Below, one piece after another: positions 16,720 to 25,054 of a stretch of 64,000 nt of DNA (the first letter of the stretch is position 1; each line of letters opens with the position of its first letter). The stretch lies in the NCBI RefSeq assembly GCF_900142535.1, contig NZ_FRBE01000012.1, forward strand, positions 1-64,000. Direction: 5' to 3'. Source of the stretch: Fibrobacter sp. UWEL (GTDB lineage Bacteria; Fibrobacterota; Fibrobacteria; Fibrobacterales; Fibrobacteraceae). The notes beneath the pieces are model-generated. The model ran no database searches. It was not told the DNA's origin and saw only the letters and a list, made by a program, of their open reading frames with translations. The translations under genes and the position numbers were made by a program.

Positions 16720-19473
16720 ATGAAGTGCAAAGCACTGTTTGCCTCTATTTTGGCAGCTCTGCTCAGTAGCTGCTCCGATGATTCGTCCTCCTCCAAGGCA
16801 GACGAAGTTTCTGTTCATGCTTCCGATATTCCTGGCTATATCCAGGTGAAGGCCGTAGGTAAATCTGTGGTCCTGGGGACCAATGATTCCACCGCCAAGG
16901 ATAATGAACGCCCCAAAATGAAGGTGACCTTTGACTATGATTTTGCTCTTGGCCGAAGCGAGGTTACCTGTGGTGAGTTTAACGAAATCATGGGGAAGGC
17001 TAATCTTCCAGAAGGGTTGATCACGAAGGTGGATTGCGAGGAGGATAACCTCCCTGCGGCTAATGTGACCTATTACGATATCATCCTTTTTGCCAATGCG
17101 AAAAGTGTTGCGGAAGGAATGGATACCGCATACTCCTATCAATCCATATCCCTGGATGGTGAGGGACATTGCAGTAATATGACCGGCCTTTCCCTGCGTA
17201 CGGGGGTGGATGCATTCCGCCTGCCTACGGAAGCGGAATGGATGGCTGCCGCTCAGATTCGCTGGAATCCGGACAATAGCTGGAATGCTGAAAATTCTGA
17301 CTATCGGTCTCATTCGGTTTGCGGCTTTGTTTCTGATTCCTTGCACTTCTGTGATCTGGAGGGGAACGTAAAGGAATTCGTGTACGGCTGGCTTGGGAAT
17401 TTCTCCGATACGACGGTATCCAATTTTATGGGCGCCCCTCAGGCGGATGGCTTGGGCCAGCGCGTGTTAAAGGGCAGTAGCTTTAAGCTGAACAAGGAAA
17501 CCGCAATGGCATACCGCCGTGGAGATGACTATGTGGTTACCTCTGCAACTCATGCGGATTACGTGGGCTTCCGCCTGGCTTATGGGGCGATTCCTGATCC
17601 TACTTGGATGAACGGCAATTCTGTGTCGACATCTAATACGGTGTCTCTGGTGAATTCCTTTGCCATGAAGAAACATCTGGGGACCATGCAGGCTAAGCTT
17701 GCGTTCCGGAATCATATTACTGGAAATCTGGAATTTATCGATTACTCTCTCGGTTCCAAGGTTTTTGAAATTGCGGACACCCTTACCGTATATCATCCAG
17801 ATATTTCCCCTAATGGCCAGTGGGTAGCGTTCTGTACGAGTATTGAAGGTGTGGACGCCCAGTCTAATGTTTATGTCCGCAGGTTGAATTACGCTGGTAC
17901 GGATTTAGTTAAGCTGAATGCCGAAAGGGCTGCAATTCCCCGCTGGAGAGTTACACCTGATGGCGACACGGTCCTTGTTTATGTGACCAATGCCGGCGAT
18001 AATTCGGATAAGAATGTCTTCTCTGGTCAAAGCACCTGGGAGGTTTCTTTCTCCGATGGAATGTTCGGAAGACCTCATAAGCTATTCGATGGCGCTTACC
18101 ACGGGGGCGTTTCCGCAGATGATCGTCTCGCCGTTACAGGATCCCGCCTGCTTCGCACTCGCACGGTTACGGATGACGGTGTGGTGGATTCCGTCTGGTA
18201 CAACAGCGAACAGGCTTGTAACGTAAGTCTTTCCAAGGATGACAGCAAGAGAACTCTGTTCCTGGATTTTGGCCGCAAGAGGGATAAGGAAAACAACATT
18301 GAAGGATACGGCGTTCATGAACGTATCCTGGTGGTGGATAGTACGGGAAGCGAGATTAAATATGTTTCTGCTCCCGACAATTTTGCATTTGACCATACCG
18401 AGTGGGCTACGGGAAATAGAGCCGTGGCTTCCTTGACCAACTACAATGGCGTTCATGAAAAGATTGTCCTGGTGGATATGTCTACGGATTCTGTGATGGC
18501 GTTGGCTGAAGGAAGTGAATTATGGCACCCCGCATTTTGGACGGAAGAAAGTGATTTTTACGAGGAGTCCGAGCTGGATCGTGATAGTGCCGGCGTGTAC
18601 CTAAATGAAAACGATGGATGGGCCTCTGTTCTCATGCGCTACAATATGGAACTGCTGTGGCGTTATGCAGATAGTGCAAATGTTGCCATTCTCGGTTCTT
18701 CCCGTCCCTTGTATTCCATCAGTCCAAGGCTTTTAAGTAAGGAATTCTTCGGGGTGAATTTCGCCCACACGCCCAATTCCTTATACTCCACTCGTGATTT
18801 CCTGGACAAGTACATTTTCAATCATTTGAAAAATTTGAAATATGTTGTCATCTCGCTGGATATGGATTTCTGGTGGAAAGTTGATGGTCAAAAGGGCGAT
18901 AATTTCTTTGTGAAGGATGTGAAGAAATATCCTGGCTACGTCTATGATGAAAATCATGATTACTGGAAGGATGGTATTCCTGCTGGGTTACTCCAGGTAA
19001 CGGAAAAATCTCTCGGCACAGAGGACGCTCTGGTCTATACTTTTGACAGAGGGCGTTACTTGGGAACTCTGTGTGGTTCATGGGGCAAGGTTCCCGAAAT
19101 TGAAGTGGACAGCACATTCTCGGATAAAGACGATTGCCTGGAAAATTCCCTAGAAACCTTGGAGGGGATTCTTAAGGAATGTGAGGAACGTGGTATTTCT
19201 GTTGTGGGAATTATTTTCCCCCAAAGTCCCGCTTATGCCAATACGGGAGCTTTCGGTCGCTACGGCCTTCGCAGAAGTGTCGCAAAGAAACTGATTGAAA
19301 AGATTGGTGGACTTTCAAAGACCTATCCGCATTTTGTTCTGATGGACGAAAATAAGATGGGTGATCATGATTATGGAGACGAAATGGCTGTGGACTTCGA
19401 TCACCTCTGCGATAAGGGGGCGGTACAGATAACTGCAAGGCTTGATTCCGTTCTTCAGGGGTTAGAAAAATAG
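16720..19473 (+). CDS. TIGR02171-type lipoprotein 1: FGE-like, beta-propeller, SGNH-like
   Basis: This 917-residue lipoprotein (lipobox LLSSC, Cys18) is the first of four tandem paralogs. Residues 45-290 resemble the FGE/SUMF1 fold (FRLPTEAEW at 166, CDLEGNVKEF, VLKGSSFK, VGFRLAYG), but the Cys pair of active formylglycine enzymes is not in its usual place. Residues 320-620 show TolB/PD40-like propeller repeats (HPDISPNGQWVAF at about 357). The last 270 residues look like an SGNH hydrolase: VAILGSSRP (block I Ser, about 658) and DFDHLCDKGA (block V Asp/His, about 893). I recall this family as a Fibrobacter paralogous group of unknown function. The domain reading, especially SGNH, is my inference. 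Confidence 0.8.
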   Translation: MKCKALFASILAALLSSCSDDSSSSKADEVSVHASDIPGYIQVKAVGKSVVLGTNDSTAKDNERPKMKVTFDYDFALGRSEVTCGEFNEIMGKANLPEGLITKVDCEEDNLPAANVTYYDIILFANAKSVAEGMDTAYSYQSISLDGEGHCSNMTGLSLRTGVDAFRLPTEAEWMAAAQIRWNPDNSWNAENSDYRSHSVCGFVSDSLHFCDLEGNVKEFVYGWLGNFSDTTVSNFMGAPQADGLGQRVLKGSSFKLNKETAMAYRRGDDYVVTSATHADYVGFRLAYGAIPDPTWMNGNSVSTSNTVSLVNSFAMKKHLGTMQAKLAFRNHITGNLEFIDYSLGSKVFEIADTLTVYHPDISPNGQWVAFCTSIEGVDAQSNVYVRRLNYAGTDLVKLNAERAAIPRWRVTPDGDTVLVYVTNAGDNSDKNVFSGQSTWEVSFSDGMFGRPHKLFDGAYHGGVSADDRLAVTGSRLLRTRTVTDDGVVDSVWYNSEQACNVSLSKDDSKRTLFLDFGRKRDKENNIEGYGVHERILVVDSTGSEIKYVSAPDNFAFDHTEWATGNRAVASLTNYNGVHEKIVLVDMSTDSVMALAEGSELWHPAFWTEESDFYEESELDRDSAGVYLNENDGWASVLMRYNMELLWRYADSANVAILGSSRPLYSISPRLLSKEFFGVNFAHTPNSLYSTRDFLDKYIFNHLKNLKYVVISLDMDFWWKVDGQKGDNFFVKDVKKYPGYVYDENHDYWKDGIPAGLLQVTEKSLGTEDALVYTFDRGRYLGTLCGSWGKVPEIEVDSTFSDKDDCLENSLETLEGILKECEERGISVVGIIFPQSPAYANTGAFGRYGLRRSVAKKLIEKIGGLSKTYPHFVLMDENKMGDHDYGDEMAVDFDHLCDKGAVQITARLDSVLQGLEK

Positions 19474-19477
19474 GTAA

Positions 19478-22276
19478 ATGATGAAACTGTGGAAACTTTT
19501 GCTTTGGTGCTTAGTCTGGATGTGCGCTTGTACCCATTCCGATGACTATGCGATTCGTTCGACAAGGGTGGACCTTGATGAGGATTCTTCTCATGACGGT
19601 TTGATTTATGTCCATGCGAAAGACGCCTACGTGACTTTGGGTGCCAAAGGAGCGACAGCCATCTTTAACGAAAAGCCTAAGATGGGTGTTCGTTTTGATT
19701 ATGATTTCTCCTTGGGTAAACACGAAGTGACTTTGGGCGAGTTCCGGAAGTACACCTCTGAAAACTGGGGCTTTTTTGCAGATGCCATTGGCGATAGCCT
19801 GCCTGTGACGGACTTGACCTACTATGATGCCATCCTTTATGCCAATGCCCGTAGTAAGGCAGAAGGCTATGATACTGCCTATACCTATACCTCTGCCCAG
19901 ATCAATGTGGATGGAAGATGCTCGGGCATGGAAGCTCTCGTGTTTTCTCCGGAAGTAGATGCGTACCGTTTGCCTACGGAAGCCGAATGGATGTTGGTAG
20001 CAAGCCAGGATTGGGATGTGGAAAAGGCCTGGACCATGGAGAATGCCATGAGCCGAGTTCATAATGTTTGCTCCATTGGTGAAAATCGTGATGGCTTCTG
20101 TGATATGGCTGGTAACGCCATGGAATGGATGAATGACTGGCTTGGCTTCTATAAGGATACCGTTGTCTTTGATTATGCTGGTGGTCCTGATGGTGCTCTT
20201 TCTGGAACGCGTGTGGTGAAGGGGGGAGGCTTTACTACGCCTAAGGAATACACCAATTTCCATAGTAGGGGGGATACCTATGACGTGGTTTCCAATACGC
20301 ACTCCGTTTATGTTGGATTCCGTCTTGCATTCGGTCGCATTCCCAATGCCATGTGGTTAAGCAATGATGGTGTCTCCGTGGAAGATCGACTGATTCCCAA
20401 GATTAGCGTTCGCGCCATTCGTTCCCTAGTAGGTACCATTCGCTCCAAGCTGGTGTTCCGTAATGAATTGACTCGCAATCTCGCCTTCGTGGACTATTCT
20501 TATGCACCCCAGATGGCTATTGAAATCAAGGATACCTTGAACTGCTTCCACCCGGATATTTCTCCCGATGGAAGTCTGGTTGCTTTCTCCACAGGTTCAG
20601 AAGGTATTGACGGCCCTTCCTCCGTTTATGTGAGACAGTTGGCTGTTAACGGAGATAGCCTGGTCAAGCTGGATGTCAAGAATGCTGCCATTCCTCGCTG
20701 GCGCGTGACCGAAGACGGGGACACGGTAATCGTATACGTTACCAACGCGGGGGATAACACTAGCGATGGAAACTTTAAGAGTTGGAGCACTTGGCAGGTT
20801 CCTTTCAGCAATTACCATTTTGGAACTCCGGAAAAACTTTTCGATGGAGCCTATCATGGGGGAATCAGCTACGATAATCGTCTGGCCGTTTCTGGTGCAA
20901 GACGTCTTCGTGCAAGGATTGCGGATTCCGATTCTTCTAGCACGGTGATGGATGGTTCCGCTCTGGATACGATTTGGTACAATGAGGAACAGGCCTGCAA
21001 CGCCTCCCTAGCTAAGGATAGCAGTAAGCGTACTTTGTTCCTTGACTTTGCTAGTAAAACAGGCGAGGAATTTGTTGGTCAGTCCTATTCCAGGCATGAA
21101 TACATCCTGATTGCGGATAGTACGGGCAAGCTGATTCATTCTGTGGCTGCTCCCAAGGGTTATACCTTTGACCATACGGAATGGGCTTTGGGCGGTTACA
21201 TGACGGTGAAATCCAGATACCAGCCCTTTATTGTTACTAGCCTTACCACTAACAACGGGGCTCATGAAAAAATTGCCCTGGTGAATCTGCTGGATAGCTC
21301 CGTTACGGATCTGATTGAAGGCACCGAAGTTTGGCATCCTTCTTTCTGGGTGGAAAAAGGCTCCCTCATTGACGACGAAAGATTGAATGAATTGGACCGT
21401 GATAGTGCAGCTGTTTATTACGAAGGTGTGGATTCCAAACTGATTGCATCCAAGATGAATGTGTTCTGGAATAAGTGCGACTACTTGAAGGTGGTCGCAT
21501 TAGGTTCCTCCCGTATGAGCCTAGGCTTTATCTCGAATCGCATTTCCTATGGAGCCTCCTTCAATATGGCAACCATCCCGTCCGATATGGATGTGTCCCG
21601 CTATTTTGCAGTGAATTACGCCTTGAATCACTGCAAGAAACTGAAGTTCCTTGTGGTCGGCATCGATATGGATTTGTGGGGCGAAGTCCCTGGCGAAAAT
21701 ATCAGCCAGAATTTAGGGAGCGTTCCGGGACTGTTCTACGATGCCCATCATAATTTCTGGGTGGAAGAAGGCCATGAATTGCTGAAAAAGCTGAGCAGCC
21801 GCTACATTCAGGAAAGTAGCCATCTTCGCTTTATTAGCCAGAAGAATGGCTGGATGGAATATGATGACGATACCCGTTCCTGGAGGGAAGGTATCGCTCT
21901 GGTGGCCGATTCTACCTGGAGTGACAATTCCAATTTCATCAAGAATGCCATTTCCCAGCTGACTGAAATTATTGAGAAAGCAAATGAAAAGGGTGTTTCT
22001 GTGTTGGGCGTGATTTTCCCACAGAGTCCCTATTACAAGAAGACGGGTTCTTTCGGTCGACATGGCATGCGTAGATCTCACGCCCTGAAGACCATCGAAA
22101 TGCTTCGTGACATGGAAAAGGATTATTCCAATTTCTACCTGCTGGATGAAAATCTGATGGGTGACCATGATTATGGGGATAGTCTTGCTTATGACTATGA
22201 CCACTTGAATAGCAAGGGCGCTTACCAGGTTACAGCACGAATTGATACGGTTCTCAATAAAATCGGGGGCAAGTAA
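19478..22276 (+). CDS. TIGR02171-type lipoprotein 2: FGE-like, beta-propeller, SGNH-like
   Basis: This 932-residue paralog lies 4 bp after copy 1. The lipobox is MCAC (Cys18). The FGE-like part has YRLPTEAEWM (about 165), FCDMAGNAMEW and VVKGGGF. The propeller has HPDISPDGSLVAF and the recurrent FDGAYHGG and FDHTEW motifs shared by all four copies. The SGNH-like part has VALGSSRM (about 676) and YDYDHLNSKGA (about 905). Copies 1 and 2 are clearly homologous end to end but well diverged, so the duplication is old. Predicted location is the outer membrane or periplasmic face. Function unknown. Confidence 0.8.
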   Translation: MMKLWKLLLWCLVWMCACTHSDDYAIRSTRVDLDEDSSHDGLIYVHAKDAYVTLGAKGATAIFNEKPKMGVRFDYDFSLGKHEVTLGEFRKYTSENWGFFADAIGDSLPVTDLTYYDAILYANARSKAEGYDTAYTYTSAQINVDGRCSGMEALVFSPEVDAYRLPTEAEWMLVASQDWDVEKAWTMENAMSRVHNVCSIGENRDGFCDMAGNAMEWMNDWLGFYKDTVVFDYAGGPDGALSGTRVVKGGGFTTPKEYTNFHSRGDTYDVVSNTHSVYVGFRLAFGRIPNAMWLSNDGVSVEDRLIPKISVRAIRSLVGTIRSKLVFRNELTRNLAFVDYSYAPQMAIEIKDTLNCFHPDISPDGSLVAFSTGSEGIDGPSSVYVRQLAVNGDSLVKLDVKNAAIPRWRVTEDGDTVIVYVTNAGDNTSDGNFKSWSTWQVPFSNYHFGTPEKLFDGAYHGGISYDNRLAVSGARRLRARIADSDSSSTVMDGSALDTIWYNEEQACNASLAKDSSKRTLFLDFASKTGEEFVGQSYSRHEYILIADSTGKLIHSVAAPKGYTFDHTEWALGGYMTVKSRYQPFIVTSLTTNNGAHEKIALVNLLDSSVTDLIEGTEVWHPSFWVEKGSLIDDERLNELDRDSAAVYYEGVDSKLIASKMNVFWNKCDYLKVVALGSSRMSLGFISNRISYGASFNMATIPSDMDVSRYFAVNYALNHCKKLKFLVVGIDMDLWGEVPGENISQNLGSVPGLFYDAHHNFWVEEGHELLKKLSSRYIQESSHLRFISQKNGWMEYDDDTRSWREGIALVADSTWSDNSNFIKNAISQLTEIIEKANEKGVSVLGVIFPQSPYYKKTGSFGRHGMRRSHALKTIEMLRDMEKDYSNFYLLDENLMGDHDYGDSLAYDYDHLNSKGAYQVTARIDTVLNKIGGK

Positions 22277-25050
22277 TGATGGGTAAATTTGCAAAATATG
22301 CGGGGGCGCTAGGTCTGGCGGCGTTCACTGTTTCCTGTACCCATCACGATGCCAATCCGATGTATCAGGACGATTATGATGTTTCTGAAGTGGAGTATGG
22401 AAAGGATGAAGCCCATGAGGGACTTATCCATATTCAGTCTGCAGGGCACTATACATACGTAGGCACCAATAAGGTCAATGCCAACAAGAAAGAAATGCCT
22501 GCGATGAAGGTTAAGTTTGATTATGACTTCTCCATTGGCGAACACGAAGTGACTCAGGCCGAATATGCTTCGGTGATGGGCGGCGAACCTGCTCCTGGTT
22601 GCGAAAATCTTCCCATTGCCAATGTGACCTTTGGTGACATGGTCATGTATGCCAATAACCGCTCTAAGCTGGAAGGCTACGATACAGTTTATACATTCAC
22701 TGCAGTGGATTATGATAGTCTTCATCATGTGAATGGCTTTGAAAACTTCGTGTTCAATCCCGAAGTGGATGGATATCGACTGCCTACGGAAGCGGAATGG
22801 ATTTTTGCAGCCTCCCATGGCTGGGATGTTTCTGATGGCTGGAATTTGACCAATTCCGGTGAACAGGCTCATGATGTTTGTTCCAAGGCAAGGAACAATC
22901 TGGGTATTTGTGATATGGCGGGTAACCTTGCTGAATGGGTAAGCGATTGGCTTGGCTATTTCAAGGATACTACCGTTACGAATTTTGTAGGCGCTCCCGA
23001 TGGCGGCTCCCTTGGGGAACGAGTCCTTAAGGGCGGTAGCTTCAAGCATAGTGTGGCCCGCACGAATCTTCATTCCCGTTTAGACACCTATACGGTGATT
23101 TCCAAAAACAGGGATAACTATGTGGGCGGCCGTATCGCCTTCGGTAAAATTGAGAAGCCGGTCTGGATGGCTGCCGATGGTTCCACATCCTCTTCTATTA
23201 TGAAGTCTCTGGTAAAGGCCTCTACCCTCAAGAAAAAGCTGGGAACCCTCCGTGCAAAGATGGCCTTTGTGAACCGTCTGACCGACAATTTGGTCTACAT
23301 GAATTTTAATGAAAGTTCCTTTACGGTGAAGGAAATCAAGGATTCTCTGGGCATCAAGGTGCGCCATCCGGATATTTCTCCCGACGGGGAGTGGGTCGCA
23401 TTCTCCACAGGTGGGGAAGGTATTTCCGGCAAATCTGAACTGTATGTTCGTCGCCTCAATCTGGCTGGTACCGACTTGGTGAAGCTGGATGTGGAATCTG
23501 CTGCAATTCCCCGCTTTCAGGTGACGGACGCCGGAGATACGGTCATTGTCTACGTGACTACCGCTGACGTGAATACGGATTCTGAATTCTTCAAGACCAC
23601 AAGCACCTGGCAGGTGCCATTCTCTGGTGGAAAATTTGGTACTCCCGAAAAGCTTTTTGACGGAAACTACCACGGGGGCGTTTCTCCCGATGGAAAGCTT
23701 GCTGTTACTGGCGCTCGCATCCTGAGGGCACGTATTCAACATGAGGAATCCTACACGGATACCGTCTGGTTTGACAGCGTTCAGGCTTGTAACGCCTCCC
23801 TTTCTCAGGATGGAACCAAACGAACCCTGTTCCTGGATTTCGCGAAGAGGAATGGTCCTGGTCGTGAATTCGTGGGGAAGGACTATGGCGTTCACGAACG
23901 GATGTTCGTTGCTGATAGTACTGGTAACCTTCTTCAGAGTGTTGGTGCTCCTGGTGATCTCGCTTTTGACCATACGGAATGGATTAACGGTAAGAATCTT
24001 GCTGTAGCCTCTGTCTATGACGTGAACGGTAGCCATACAAAGCTTGTATTGATTGACTTGCAGGATAGTTCCGTAACCGACCTGGTAAAGGGTGATGAAC
24101 TTTGGGATCCTTGCTTACGTGTATTGAACGTGAATCTTCCGGAAGATGAAAAATTCCTGAATCTGGATAGTGCGGGCGTGTACATGACTGCCACCTCGGA
24201 TATTACCACTCGCATTATGAAAATCAAGATGGAGTATTTCTGGCAGTATCGTGAAGTAACGGAAGTGGCCGTCATAGGTTCTTCTCGTTCCTTCTCTGGC
24301 TTGGATCCAACTGCGGTGACCTCTCACTTTACCATCAATCTGGCTTATTCCGCAGAAGATCTTACTGCGACGAACTTCTTTGTGTCTAATTATATCTTGC
24401 CCTTAATGCCGAAACTGAAGGCTGTTGTGATCACTCTAGATTACGATCGCTGGTTTGTGAAGGATGAAAATTGGAAGGCTTGGTTTGGCGATATTCCTGG
24501 ATATCGTTATGACGAAAATCATGACTTCTGGAAGGATGGAGTTCCCAAGAGCATGCTGAACTTGACTCGCAGCGCCATGACTCCGGATGATGAGGAATCC
24601 TATACCTTTGGCTATAACAATGGCTTGTACCATTCTGAATCTGAAGGCTGGGTGGATGAAAATCCGGAAGTTTCCTGGGATGTGAATTGGTATCGCAATA
24701 ATCCCGATGCCTATGCATACAATCGCGAAAAGCTAGTTGCAATTCTGAAGGCCGCAAAGGAAAAGGGCATTCTCGTGATTGGCGCAGTGTTCCCTCAGTC
24801 TCCCTATTACGTCAAGAAAAACGTATGGGGCCGTTATGGCCTTACCTTGGATCACACCAAAGAAATCCAGGATGACATGAAATCCCTGCAGGAAGAATAT
24901 GGCAATTTCATCATCTTTGACGAATACAAGGATGGCGTGAACGATTATGTGTATGAAGACTTCTCCAATGAGGATCACTTGGGCTTGCAAGGTGCAGTGA
25001 AGGTGGCTGAACGTCTGGATTCCCTGCTGATGAAGGAACTGGATCCGTAA
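22276..25050 (+). CDS. TIGR02171-type lipoprotein 3: FGE-like, beta-propeller, SGNH-like
   Basis: This 924-residue paralog has a start codon that overlaps the stop of copy 2 by one base (TAATG), suggesting translational coupling. The lipobox is TVSC (Cys21). It keeps YRLPTEAEWI, ICDMAGNLAEW and VLKGGSF in the FGE-like part, HPDISPDGEWVAF in the propeller, and VIGSSRS (about 667) with NEDHLGLQGA (about 900) in the SGNH-like part. A Ser/Thr-to-Glu change beside the block V His is the main difference from the other copies. The spacing of all conserved blocks is kept. Confidence 0.8.
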   Translation: MMGKFAKYAGALGLAAFTVSCTHHDANPMYQDDYDVSEVEYGKDEAHEGLIHIQSAGHYTYVGTNKVNANKKEMPAMKVKFDYDFSIGEHEVTQAEYASVMGGEPAPGCENLPIANVTFGDMVMYANNRSKLEGYDTVYTFTAVDYDSLHHVNGFENFVFNPEVDGYRLPTEAEWIFAASHGWDVSDGWNLTNSGEQAHDVCSKARNNLGICDMAGNLAEWVSDWLGYFKDTTVTNFVGAPDGGSLGERVLKGGSFKHSVARTNLHSRLDTYTVISKNRDNYVGGRIAFGKIEKPVWMAADGSTSSSIMKSLVKASTLKKKLGTLRAKMAFVNRLTDNLVYMNFNESSFTVKEIKDSLGIKVRHPDISPDGEWVAFSTGGEGISGKSELYVRRLNLAGTDLVKLDVESAAIPRFQVTDAGDTVIVYVTTADVNTDSEFFKTTSTWQVPFSGGKFGTPEKLFDGNYHGGVSPDGKLAVTGARILRARIQHEESYTDTVWFDSVQACNASLSQDGTKRTLFLDFAKRNGPGREFVGKDYGVHERMFVADSTGNLLQSVGAPGDLAFDHTEWINGKNLAVASVYDVNGSHTKLVLIDLQDSSVTDLVKGDELWDPCLRVLNVNLPEDEKFLNLDSAGVYMTATSDITTRIMKIKMEYFWQYREVTEVAVIGSSRSFSGLDPTAVTSHFTINLAYSAEDLTATNFFVSNYILPLMPKLKAVVITLDYDRWFVKDENWKAWFGDIPGYRYDENHDFWKDGVPKSMLNLTRSAMTPDDEESYTFGYNNGLYHSESEGWVDENPEVSWDVNWYRNNPDAYAYNREKLVAILKAAKEKGILVIGAVFPQSPYYVKKNVWGRYGLTLDHTKEIQDDMKSLQEEYGNFIIFDEYKDGVNDYVYEDFSNEDHLGLQGAVKVAERLDSLLMKELDP

Positions 25051-25054
25051 TCTT